From contig DJVQ01000012.1 in the NCBI GenBank assembly GCA_002441265.1, forward strand, positions 26,879 through 58,763: DNA of 31,885 bases. Reading direction: 5' to 3'. Below are positions 14,864 to 22,469 of this stretch, piece by piece. Made by a program: the position numbers and the translations under genes. Position 1 is the stretch's first letter. Each line of letters opens with the position of its first letter. The DNA comes from Syntrophaceae bacterium UBA6252. Lineage in GTDB: Bacteria > Desulfobacterota > Syntrophia > Syntrophales > UBA6807. The notes beneath the pieces were generated by a model. It saw only the letters and a program-made list of their open reading frames with translations. It did no database searches and was not told the DNA's origin.

Positions 14864-17173
14864 ATGCAGAAGGTTTACGGCAACATTCTGGACCTGGTGG
14901 GGAATACCCCTCTCGTAGAGATCCGCCACCTCGCCCCGGGCGGGGGGGTGCGGATTTTCGCCAAGCTCGAATGCCACAACCCCGGCGGTTCCATCAAGGA
15001 CCGGACGGCCCTCTACATGATCGAGCAGGCGGAGAAACGGGGGGAGTTGACGAAGGACCGGACGATCCTGGAGGCGACGAGCGGGAACACGGGCATCGGC
15101 CTCGCCCTGGTCGCCGCCGTGAAAGGGTACCGGCTCGTCCTCGCCATGTCGGAATCGGCGAGCGAGGAAAGAAAAAAAATCCTGAGGGCCATGGGGGCGG
15201 AACTTCGCTTCACCCCGGGGGCCCTCGGCACGGACGGCGCCATCGAGTACGTCTACAACCTCCACAGGGAACGGCCGGAGGAGTATTTCGTTCCCGACCA
15301 GTTCAACAACGAGGACAACATCAACGCCCACTATCACGGGACGGCCGAGGAGATCTGGCGGCAGACGGAGGGCCGGGTGACCATGGTGGTGGCCACCCTG
15401 GGAACGTCGGGGACGGCCATGGGGATTTCCAGGAGACTGAAGGAATACCGGGAGGACGTCCGGATCGTCGGGGTCGAGCCCTACCTCCGTCACAAGATCC
15501 AGGGCCTGAAGAACATGAAGGAGTCCTACCGGCCCGGTATTTTCGACCGGAACCTTCTCGATGAAAAGGTGAACATCCACGACGAGGATGCCTTCGCCAT
15601 GGCCCGGAGGCTTGCCCGGGAGGAGGGGATCCTGGCGGGCATGAGTTCCGGCGCCGCCATGCACGTGGCCCTGGAGAAGGCGAAGGAACTCGAGGAGGGA
15701 TGGATCGTCGTCGTCTTCCCCGATTCGGGGGAGCGGTACCTCAGCACGGAACTGTTCGCCGACGTAAGCGACACGAATCTGAAGATCTTCAACACCCTCT
15801 CCCGGAAGAAGGAGGCCTTCCGGCCGATTCACGCCGACCGGGTCCTGATCCATTCCTGCGGCCCGACGGTTCACGACACCCCCCATCTGGGGACCTACCG
15901 CCGGTTCGTCGTGGCCGACATGATGGCCCGTTACCTGGAGATGAAGGGTTTTCAGGTTTCGCTGGCGTCCAACATCATCGATCTCGCCGACCGGTCGATC
16001 CAGAGGGCGGACCGGGAGAACGTGGAACTGAAACAATACACGGAGCAGTATGTGGACCGTTTCCTCGGGGATCTGAAGAAACTCCGGATGCGGGAGGGAA
16101 CCCTCTACCCGAGGGCGAGCGAGAACGTGGAGCCCATGGTCCGCATGACCGAGCGCCTCGTCGAAAAGGGGTTCGCCTACGAGAAGCTCCGGTCCCTCTA
16201 TTTCGACATCTCCAAGCTGGACGACTACGGGGTCCTGTCCAATGTCGATCTGAAAAAGGGAATCCGTCAGAAAACGATCGACCAGGACGACTACGAGAAG
16301 GACAGCCCCGTCGATTTCACGCTCCTCAAACGCTCCAATCTGGCGGAACTGAAGCGCGGGATCTATTACAAGACCCGGTGGGGGAACGTCCGTCCAGGCT
16401 GGCATCTCGAGTGCGCCGCCATGGCCATGAAGCACCTGGGGGAGCGGTTCGACATCCACGCGAGCGGATCGGACATCCTCTTCCCCCATTGCGAAAACGT
16501 CATGGCCATCGGGAAGGCGGCCACGGGGGGGCCGCTCGCCAATTACTGGATCAACACGGAACTGGTCATGCTCGAGGGGAAGAAAATGTCCCGGTCCCTG
16601 AAGAACGTGTGCACCCTCGAGGACCTCGAAAAAAAGGGGTACGAGGGCAGGGAGATCCGGTATTTCCTCCTTTCCTCCCATTACCGGAAACCCCTGAATT
16701 TTTCCTTCGGAGCCCTGGACACGGCCCGGAACACGGTCCGGCGGCTCAACGGGTTTCTCCAGCGGCTTTTCCGCCTGACCCCGGGAGCGGGCTTTCCCGA
16801 CATGGACCAGTATCTTTACGATGTCCGCAAGGAATTTACCGACGCCATGGACGACGATTTCAACATTTCGGGCGCCCTGGCCGCCCTCTTCGAGTTCGTC
16901 CGGAAGGTGAACGTCCCGCTGGCGGAGGACCTTCTCAGCGAAAAGGAACGGGACCGGGCGCTTCGGGAGCTTGAAACGGTCAATTCCGTCATTTCCGTCA
17001 TGGATTTCGAGCCGAAGCGTCTTCCCGGGGAGGCGGAGGGCCTTCTGAAAAGGAGAGAGGCGGCGCGGCGTGCCGGCAACTGGTCCGAATCGGACCGGAT
17101 CCGGCGGGAACTGGAGGACATGGGGATCAGGCTCCAGGACACCCCGGAGGGGACCCTCTGGACGATCCACTGA
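14864..17173 (+). CDS. Cysteine synthase / cysteinyl-tRNA synthetase-like fusion protein
   Basis: One 769-residue frame joins two cysteine enzymes. Residues 1-300 are a PLP-dependent O-acetylserine sulfhydrylase (CysK/CysM): NPGGSIKDR with PLP Lys45, SGNTG 73-77, GTSGTAMG 180-187, SSGAA 261-265. Residues about 305-769 are a full-length class I CysRS-like domain, including the C-terminal anticodon-binding end (RAGNWSESDRIRRELEDMG). Synthetase motifs are altered: HIGH is HLGT (341-344), KMSKS is KMSRS (574-578), NITDIDD is NIIDLAD (370-376). Zinc ligands Cys332, Cys517 and His542 are kept, but the position of E. coli Glu238 is Val546 and a new Cys543 adjoins His542. It may channel new cysteine to tRNA or another acceptor; role inferred. 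A terminator hairpin lies 12 nt upstream and the ribosome-binding site (GGTGA) is weak. Confidence 0.9.
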   Translation: MQKVYGNILDLVGNTPLVEIRHLAPGGGVRIFAKLECHNPGGSIKDRTALYMIEQAEKRGELTKDRTILEATSGNTGIGLALVAAVKGYRLVLAMSESASEERKKILRAMGAELRFTPGALGTDGAIEYVYNLHRERPEEYFVPDQFNNEDNINAHYHGTAEEIWRQTEGRVTMVVATLGTSGTAMGISRRLKEYREDVRIVGVEPYLRHKIQGLKNMKESYRPGIFDRNLLDEKVNIHDEDAFAMARRLAREEGILAGMSSGAAMHVALEKAKELEEGWIVVVFPDSGERYLSTELFADVSDTNLKIFNTLSRKKEAFRPIHADRVLIHSCGPTVHDTPHLGTYRRFVVADMMARYLEMKGFQVSLASNIIDLADRSIQRADRENVELKQYTEQYVDRFLGDLKKLRMREGTLYPRASENVEPMVRMTERLVEKGFAYEKLRSLYFDISKLDDYGVLSNVDLKKGIRQKTIDQDDYEKDSPVDFTLLKRSNLAELKRGIYYKTRWGNVRPGWHLECAAMAMKHLGERFDIHASGSDILFPHCENVMAIGKAATGGPLANYWINTELVMLEGKKMSRSLKNVCTLEDLEKKGYEGREIRYFLLSSHYRKPLNFSFGALDTARNTVRRLNGFLQRLFRLTPGAGFPDMDQYLYDVRKEFTDAMDDDFNISGALAALFEFVRKVNVPLAEDLLSEKERDRALRELETVNSVISVMDFEPKRLPGEAEGLLKRREAARRAGNWSESDRIRRELEDMGIRLQDTPEGTLWTIH

Positions 17174-17242
17174 AAAAAAGTTTTCGCGGCTCTTTCCAGG
17201 TCCGTTACGGCCTGCAGAACGAAGAAAGGGGGGGACCCTGCG

Positions 17243-18328
17243 ATGACGACCCTGTACCGCATGGAGGAAATCTTCCATCATGTGCGGGCAAACGAGGAAA
17301 TCCTGAGGAAATTTTTCGCGATCGAGGTGGAAATCCTCACGGTGACCACCTTGAAGGACCTTTTCGAGCGGCTCCTGACCCTGGTGGAGCGGGAATTTTC
17401 CATTTCCCACGTCTGGATTTCCCTCATCTCGGAGGAAGCGGGGCGGTTCCCCGTCGATGAATTGAAGCCTTCCCCCTTTCTGAAGGAACGGCTGAACCTC
17501 GTCCCCAGGAAGACCTTTTTCTCCCTGGCGGGGCGGGAGGACATGCCGAAGCTGGTCAACCGGGACCTGAAACCCTATTACAAGCTTCTGCCGTACCGTC
17601 AGAAATGCATGGTCAAATCCATGGCCCTGTGTCCGCTGTTTTTCCGGGACGGGATCATCGGGAGCCTCAATCTCGGAGATTACTCCGAATCCCGTTTCCA
17701 GCCCGAGATGGACACGTTTTTCCTGTCCCAGCTCTCCCTGATCCTCTCCATCGCCCTGTCCAACGTCCTCGCCCAGGAGGACCTGCGGAAGCGGGTGACC
17801 CGCGACAGGGCGACGGGTCTTCCGAATCATTCTGAAATGGCGGATTTCCTGGAGCGGCAGGTGTCCTTGGCCCGAAAGCGCCGTTTTCCCCTCTCCGTTG
17901 CGGTCTTTTTTCATGAAAGCTACGACGGGTCGGAGGAAAACGCAGACCCGGCGGTATCGGACGCCCAGGCGGAGCGGCTTGCGGGGGAGATCTCCCGGGC
18001 CATGGGAAAGGAGGACGCCCTCTTCCGGTCCGGCGAGAACCGGTATGTCCTTTCCCTTCCCTACAGGGACCTCCCGGAGGCCAGGGAATTCGCCGACAGG
18101 GTGGCAAAGGCCGTGGGGGATCTTCTGTCCGATCCGAAGGATTCCGCATCCACCTTCCTGGTCCGGGTGGGGGTGGCTTCGACGGAGGAGGAAGGGGTCG
18201 TTTCCGGCGAAACGCTGGTCGCCCGGGCCTTCTCCCGGATCGATGACCTCCCGTCCGCCGCCGGAGGCGACGGGGAAGCACCGTCGCCCCCGGGGAGTCC
18301 CGGGGTTTCGGAAGGAGGGGTCCGTTGA
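17243..18328 (+). CDS. GAF-like (DUF484-type) sensor with degenerate GGDEF domain
   Basis: Probable signalling protein of 361 residues. An N-terminal helix (about 7-45, EEIFHHVRANEEILRKFF…) leads into a GAF/DUF484-like domain to about residue 185 (ISHVWISLISEEAGRF; LCPLFFRDGIIGSLNLGDY; LSLILSIALSNVL). A diguanylate-cyclase-like domain follows, starting DRATGLPNHSEM. Where GGDEF should be there is SGENR (within LFRSGENRYVLSLP), so c-di-GMP synthesis is unlikely. The tail is Pro/Gly-rich. An AAGGGGGGGA ribosome-binding site precedes the ATG. It follows the cysteine fusion by 69 nt and overlaps the next gene (TTGA), so it belongs to the same plus-strand unit. Ligand unknown. Confidence 0.75.
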   Translation: MTTLYRMEEIFHHVRANEEILRKFFAIEVEILTVTTLKDLFERLLTLVEREFSISHVWISLISEEAGRFPVDELKPSPFLKERLNLVPRKTFFSLAGREDMPKLVNRDLKPYYKLLPYRQKCMVKSMALCPLFFRDGIIGSLNLGDYSESRFQPEMDTFFLSQLSLILSIALSNVLAQEDLRKRVTRDRATGLPNHSEMADFLERQVSLARKRRFPLSVAVFFHESYDGSEENADPAVSDAQAERLAGEISRAMGKEDALFRSGENRYVLSLPYRDLPEAREFADRVAKAVGDLLSDPKDSASTFLVRVGVASTEEEGVVSGETLVARAFSRIDDLPSAAGGDGEAPSPPGSPGVSEGGVR

Positions 18329-19899
18329 AGGTCGCCACCGTGGAGGAAATGCGCAGGCTCGACCGGGAGGCGGGAGAGCTGTTCGAAATCCCCGAAAGCC
18401 TGCTCATGGAAAACGCGGCCCTGGCGGTGGTCCGGGCGATGGAACGGTCGGGGCCTCTCGCGGGGAAACGGGTGGTCGTCCTGTGCGGCGCGGGCAACAA
18501 CGGCGGGGACGGGTTCGCCATCGCCCGAAAGCTCCTCTCCCACGGGGCCGTGCCGGCGGTTTTCCTCGCCGGCGACCCGGAGAAGCTTTCCGGCGCCGCG
18601 GGAATGAATTACGGGATTCTTCTTCGCCTGCCCGTCCGGGTCGAGCGGCTCGATTCGATGGAGGCGTTCGCCGCCGAGGTCGGCCGCTCCCATCTGATCG
18701 TCGACGCCCTCTTCGGGACGGGACTGGCCCGGGAGGTGTCGGGGGTCCATCGGGAGGCGATCCTGGAGATCAACCGGTCGGGCCGGACGGTCTACAGCGT
18801 GGACATCCCCTCCGGGGTGAGCGGGGACACGGGGGAGATCCTGGGCGTTTCCGTCATGGCGGACCACACGGTCACCTTCGGGCTTCCCAAAAGGGGGAAT
18901 CTCCTCTACCCCGGGGCCGGCCGGGGCGGAAAGCTCCATGTCTCCCACATTTCCTTCCCGCCGTCCCTGTCCGGGGACGGGCGGATTTCCATGGAGATCA
19001 ATCTTCCCGTTTCCCTTCCGCCGAGGAGGCCGGACGGCCACAAGGGGGATTTCGGCGAGGCCCTCTTCGTGGCTGGAGCCTCCGGCTACTATGGGGCCCC
19101 CTTCCTTTCGGCCATGGCCTTTCTCAGGGCGGGGGGCGGATATGCCCGGCTGGCCGCGCCCCGGTCCGTCATTCCGGTCCTTGCGGCGAAGGGCGGTGAA
19201 ATCGTGTTTCTTCCCCAGGAGGAAACACCCGGGGGGTGTCTTGCCCGCAAAAGCAGGGAAAGCATCCTCGGAACGGCCCGGAACATGGATTTCGTCGTTG
19301 TCGGACCGGGCCTGTCCCTGGAAGGGGAAACGGCGGACCTTGTCCGCGATCTCGCCAGGGAGGTGAAAGCGCCTCTCCTGATCGACGGGGACGGAATCAC
19401 GGCGGTGGCGAAGGATCCCGGCATTCTTCCGGAACGGCCCGGACCCACCGTCCTGACCCCCCACATGGGGGAAATGGCCCGGCTCACGGGGCGGCCCGTG
19501 GGGGAACTGGAACGGGACCGGGTGGAGATCCTCCGGGAGACGAGCGGGAGGCTCCGGGCGTTCGTTGTGCTCAAGGGCGCCCATTCCCTCGTGGCCGACC
19601 CCCGGGGGAGGGTGTGGATCAATCTTACGGGAAATCCGGGAATGGCCACCGCCGGTTCGGGGGATGTCCTGACAGGGGCCATCGCCGCCATGGCGGGCCT
19701 CGGGCTTTCCCTGACCGACGCGGTCCGCATGGGGGTTTTCGTGCACGGACTGGCTGGAGACCTGGCGGGGCGCTCCCTGGGTGAGGACGGTCTCATAGCC
19801 GGGGATCTTCTCGATCATCTCCCCCCGGCCATGAAGGTCATCCGGGAGAAGGGGGCGGCCCCCGGCGGGGAATGGGAGTTCTTCCCGGAAGTTCTTTAA
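18325..19899 (+). CDS. nnr: Bifunctional NAD(P)H-hydrate epimerase / ADP-dependent dehydratase
   Basis: Repairs hydrated NADH and NADPH: the N-terminal NnrE half epimerises R- to S-NAD(P)HX and the C-terminal NnrD half dehydrates it with ADP. 524 residues, normal for the fused form. NnrE (about 1-215): GAGNNGGDGFAIAR, DALFGTGL, VDIPSGVSGDTG. NnrD (about 230-515): GHKGDFGEALFVAGASGYYGA, LTPHMGEMARL, LKGAHSLVADP, and NPGMATAGSGDVLTG containing the catalytic Asp. The start is TTG, overlapping the previous stop as TTGA, with GAAGGAGGGG ideally placed. Transcription after it probably ends in the 19900-20157 intergenic region. Confidence 0.95.
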   Translation: MKVATVEEMRRLDREAGELFEIPESLLMENAALAVVRAMERSGPLAGKRVVVLCGAGNNGGDGFAIARKLLSHGAVPAVFLAGDPEKLSGAAGMNYGILLRLPVRVERLDSMEAFAAEVGRSHLIVDALFGTGLAREVSGVHREAILEINRSGRTVYSVDIPSGVSGDTGEILGVSVMADHTVTFGLPKRGNLLYPGAGRGGKLHVSHISFPPSLSGDGRISMEINLPVSLPPRRPDGHKGDFGEALFVAGASGYYGAPFLSAMAFLRAGGGYARLAAPRSVIPVLAAKGGEIVFLPQEETPGGCLARKSRESILGTARNMDFVVVGPGLSLEGETADLVRDLAREVKAPLLIDGDGITAVAKDPGILPERPGPTVLTPHMGEMARLTGRPVGELERDRVEILRETSGRLRAFVVLKGAHSLVADPRGRVWINLTGNPGMATAGSGDVLTGAIAAMAGLGLSLTDAVRMGVFVHGLAGDLAGRSLGEDGLIAGDLLDHLPPAMKVIREKGAAPGGEWEFFPEVL

Positions 19900-20157
19900 G
19901 GATGCCCGGACGAAGCCGCCGTTTCCTGCTACACTGCGACACCGTCCCGCGCCCTTCGACGGCGATTCTCTGCGGTAAAATCCCGGTGGATGATAAGAAA
20001 CTTCTAATGTAGCCCGGGGCTTCAGCCCCGGTCGGGACGCGGATGATCGGATTGGTGTAGCGGCTCTTCGGGGTCGCGGACGGTTTTCCGGCTCAGGAAC
20101 CGCTTTTCGACGGTTCCAATTTCTTGATGCACTGGCAAAGGTCTGAGAAATATCATG
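19900..20157. other. Intergenic region between convergent nnr and polyprenyl synthase genes, with a small palindrome
   Basis: No gene is supported here. The clearest structure is a perfect hairpin CCGGGGCT-tc-AGCCCCGG at 20014-20031, set in TGTAGCCCGGGGCTTCAGCCCCGGTC. It lacks a T-run, so it is not a standard terminator; it resembles short palindromes of the 'GCCCCGGGCTTTAGCCC' type that are scattered in deltaproteobacterial genomes. A second imperfect pair (GGAACCG at 20096-20102 and CGGTTCC at 20111-20117) flanks CTTTTCGA. Repeat copy 2 follows. Confidence 0.5.
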
Positions 20158-20276
20158 GACGGCAAAGGAAAAAGCTCCGTAGGCAAGGCGCCCGACTCCC
20201 GACGACTGAGGCGTAATTTGGGTACGCCGCAGGGAGGAAGGGCAACGCGGCATATGGACTTTTTCCGAAGCCGTTA
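20158..20276 (-). repeat. Dispersed palindromic repeat, copy 2
   Basis: Read on the minus strand it begins TAACGGCTTCGGAAAAAG and runs to CTTTTTCCTTTGCCGTC, with the same internal blocks as copy 1: CCATATG, GCGTTGCCCTTC, CCCTGCGGCGTA, TACGCCTCAGTC, CGGGCGCCTTGCCTACGGAGC. The internal hairpin is GGCGTA/TACGCC around a different loop, so the stem is kept while the loop varies. Its first triplet is the TAA stop codon of the polyprenyl synthase gene, in the same orientation. Confidence 0.85.
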
Positions 20277-21248
20277 CATTTTCCGTTTCAGGATGTAGTC
20301 CGAGAGGGTGGTAAGGGCGGTTTTCGCCTTTCCCTCGGGGAATCCGTCGAGAAAGGCCTTCCCTTTGGAAAGGATGTCCCGCGCCCGGTCGAGGGCATAG
20401 GGGATTCCCCCGTACGTCCGGATCAGCGATATGACCTCCCCGAGGTCGTCTTCGGCGATATCCGCCGTCCCGAGGAGCGCCCTGACCCGGTCCCGCTCTT
20501 TCGGGGTGCAGGCGGAGAGCGCCCGGATCAGCGGGAGGGTGATTTTCCCCTCCTTCCAGTCCATGCCCATGGCCTTTCCGAATTCCTTTTCGTCGCCCAT
20601 GTAGTCGAGAATGTCGTCGGTTACCTGAAAGGCGTTGCCGAGGCTCCGCCCGAAAGCCCCCAGGGCGTTCACCGAGGCGTCGGGAAGATCCGCGAGGAGG
20701 GCGCCCGAGGCGCAGGCGGCGGAAATCAGAAGCGCCGTTTTTTTCTCGATGATGGAAAGATACTCCTCTTCCGTGATGGCGAGGTTTCCCGTGGCGATCA
20801 ACTGGGCCGTCTCCCCCTCTACCATGAGCAGGGTGGTCGTGGAGAGAAGCGACTGGATCCGCGGGTCACCGTCGTCGATGATCATCTTGAAGGACCTGGA
20901 ATAGAGATAATCCCCCACCAGGACGGTGGCCGAGTTCCCCCAGACCCGGTTGGCCGCTTTCTTCCCGCGCCGCGTGTCGGCGTGATCGATCACGTCGTCG
21001 TGAAGAAGGGAGGCCGTGTGGATGAATTCGATGGCGGCCGCGATGGCATAGCGCCGTTCGCCCCCGTACCCGCACAGATCGGAGGCGATCATGAGAAGCA
21101 GGGGCCTCAGCCTCTTTCCGCCGCTCCGGATGATGTAGCCGCTGATGTCGGGAATGAGGTCGACGTACGAACGCTCGTTCTCGTCAAGGATGGTTTCGAC
21201 TTCCTTCAGGTCGCCTTCATAGGCGCGAAGAATCTCCTGGATTTCCAT
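20274..21248 (-). CDS. ispB: Long-chain trans-polyprenyl diphosphate synthase (octaprenyl/heptaprenyl type)
   Basis: Condenses isopentenyl diphosphate units onto an allylic primer to make the side chain of a respiratory quinone. 324 residues. The first Asp-rich motif is LLHDDVIDHADTRRG and the second is QVTDDILDYMGD; GGKRLRP, RVWGNSATVLVGDYLYSRSF and EGETAQL are also typical. Small residues (Ala, Ser) at the fifth and fourth positions before the first Asp motif suggest a long-chain product rather than FPP or GGPP. The stop codon is shared with repeat copy 2. It lies 57 nt downstream of the SRAP gene and could be co-transcribed with it or use its own promoter. Confidence 0.93.
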   Translation of the reverse strand: MEIQEILRAYEGDLKEVETILDENERSYVDLIPDISGYIIRSGGKRLRPLLLMIASDLCGYGGERRYAIAAAIEFIHTASLLHDDVIDHADTRRGKKAANRVWGNSATVLVGDYLYSRSFKMIIDDGDPRIQSLLSTTTLLMVEGETAQLIATGNLAITEEEYLSIIEKKTALLISAACASGALLADLPDASVNALGAFGRSLGNAFQVTDDILDYMGDEKEFGKAMGMDWKEGKITLPLIRALSACTPKERDRVRALLGTADIAEDDLGEVISLIRTYGGIPYALDRARDILSKGKAFLDGFPEGKAKTALTTLSDYILKRKM

Positions 21249-21280
21249 AAGGAGGGCCCCGTACAGGAGTTGATCGACGT

Positions 21281-21309
21281 TATTTAGTGTAATCGACCGG
21301 AAAAGTCAA
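21281..21309 (-). promoter_or_regulatory. Possible promoter of the polyprenyl synthase gene
   Basis: On the minus strand TTGACT (21304-21309) is followed after 17 bp by TAAATA (21281-21286), a poor -10. The -35 overlaps the stop codon of the SRAP gene. An A/T-rich patch in GC-rich DNA supports it, but the -10 matches consensus at only three positions. Confidence 0.35.
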
Positions 21310-21995
21310 ACGGTTCGTGGATGTCGCCCCGGATCCCCCGGTTCGACGGGGTCGATGCACGCGGGGGAGTCGTGGGCCGGCAGGTTCACGTACGGGGACA
21401 CGGGGTAGGCCGAAAGGTCCCCTCCCCGGTAGGGCCCGAGGAGGGATCGGAGGAAATCCCCCCCGCCCGCGGAGGGCTCGATCCATCGAAGCGCTGCCTC
21501 CCCGGTGAGGATCACCGGCATCCTGTCGTGGATGCGTTCGACGGCCGGGGCCGGCTCGGTGGTGAGGATGGCCACGCCCGGTGCCTCCCCGGGGGCCCGG
21601 CGGTTGAAGATCCCGGCGAAGGCGAAAATCCGTTTTCCCGCGAGATGGATGAAATAGGGGATTTTCGTCTTGCCCTCCTTTTTCCATTCGTAGTAACCGT
21701 TGGAGAGGACGAGGCAGCGCCTTTCCAGGAAGGATTTCCGGAAGGTCGGCTTGACGGCCGCCGTCTCCGCCCGGGCGTTGATGAGCGTCTTGCCGGAAGA
21801 GGCACCCCCGGTCCAGGGCGGCGGGTAGCCCCAGAGGATGGGGACGAGTTTCCGTATTTCGTCCAGGAGAATGACGGACACGGGACCGCCGGGGGCGATG
21901 TTGAAGCTTCTCCGGGGAGTTCCTGAGACCTCCTCGACGGGAAAGGCCCCGGTCACTTCGGCGAGATCGCTGATCAGGACGAACCTTCCGCACAT
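21306..21995 (-). CDS. SOS response-associated peptidase (SRAP / YedK-HMCES family)
   Basis: SRAP proteins form a thiazolidine DNA-protein crosslink with abasic sites in single-stranded DNA, shielding them from breakage. The 229-residue product starts MCGRFVLISDL, leaving Cys2 as the N-terminal nucleophile after Met removal, which decides the start. The other catalytic residues are present: Asn73 in LINARAET, Glu103 in SNGYYEWKK, and His156 in VERIHDRMPVIL. NIAPGGPV and WGYPPPW are also family motifs. The C-terminal 40 residues are variable. It is transcribed away from the acyl-CoA mutase operon. I see no LexA-like box upstream. Confidence 0.93.
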   Translation of the reverse strand: MCGRFVLISDLAEVTGAFPVEEVSGTPRRSFNIAPGGPVSVILLDEIRKLVPILWGYPPPWTGGASSGKTLINARAETAAVKPTFRKSFLERRCLVLSNGYYEWKKEGKTKIPYFIHLAGKRIFAFAGIFNRRAPGEAPGVAILTTEPAPAVERIHDRMPVILTGEAALRWIEPSAGGGDFLRSLLGPYRGGDLSAYPVSPYVNLPAHDSPACIDPVEPGDPGRHPRTV

Positions 21996-22469
21996 GGCGC
22001 CGTTCCTGGTCCGTTTTGCGCAACGGACCCGTGAAATAAGGGACCCTTTCCCCATATCACAAAAAGCCGTTTCCGGCACGCCGGGACCCCTCCCGGAGCC
22101 CACGGAACAAGGCTCGCCGTACGGGTTTTTCCTTCCGGTTTTTCTCTTGACAAAATCAGGGTTCCATTATAACGGTACATCGGGGCAGGATTAACAATCT
22201 TTAGGCGCGCAGTACAGTGATGCACTCTTTTTTATGAGGCATTTCGACAGGATTCACAGTCCTCAAGTTCGTTTCCCCATTTCTGCCGGTGTACGGGAAA
22301 GGCGGATGACCTTTTCAGTGCCCAGTGCGAATCAAGCGACCGCTCACGGCATTTCCCGGGGTCCGGAGGGACCTTGTCTGCCCAGGAATTGGCATCGTCT
22401 CCTGGGAGTTCTGTAAGAGGGGACGGCAGCCAAAAAAATATAGGAAAAGGCTTGAAAGGAGGGAGAAAC
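21996..22469. other. Divergent intergenic region and long leader of the acyl-CoA mutase operon
   Basis: 474 bp without a gene I can support. A plus-strand TTGACA (22147-22152) and TATAAC (22168-22173) lie 15 bp apart and are the best promoter candidate, implying an untranslated leader near 290 nt. The leader's 3' part can fold into GGTCC-gga-GGGACC (about 22360-22373) and CCCAGGA (22381-22387)/TCCTGGG (22400-22406). A GAAAGGAGGGAGA ribosome-binding site precedes the GTG start at 22470. I checked for a cobalamin riboswitch and did not find its conserved core on the plus strand. A small frame at 22234-22416 has no recognisable features. Confidence 0.4.

Noticed and set aside
14774..17914. A 1046-codon open frame antisense to the cysteine fusion gene, and other long antisense frames (for example 18061-20253 minus, 24634-26238 minus, 120-1214 plus, 1211-3052 plus).
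   Set aside because: They mirror real genes with strong domain homology. High GC at third codon positions removes stop codons from the antisense frame. Their translations are Arg/Pro/Gly/His-rich without recognisable domains and lack ribosome-binding sites.
18325..19899. A possible toxin/defence or mobile system anywhere in the window.
   Set aside because: All supported genes are housekeeping, envelope, metabolic or uncharacterised metal-binding families. No transposase, integrase, nuclease-effector pair or phage gene is visible.
22381..22406. A B12-box-like string (CCAGGAGAC…TGCC) on the minus strand just before the mutase gene, suggesting a cobalamin riboswitch.
   Set aside because: It is in the wrong orientation for the mutase operon. 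A minus-strand riboswitch would have its 5' half inside the mutase coding region, and the other conserved parts are not seen. Most likely it is a by-product of the CCCAGGA/TCCTGGG stem.
22388..22406. A sigma-54-like TTGGCA upstream of the mutase operon.
   Set aside because: No GC dinucleotide occurs at the required -12 spacing.
22234..22416. A 60-codon frame in the leader of the mutase operon.
   Set aside because: No ribosome-binding site, no recognisable motif, and it overlaps predicted leader stem-loops. A leader peptide is possible but unsupported.
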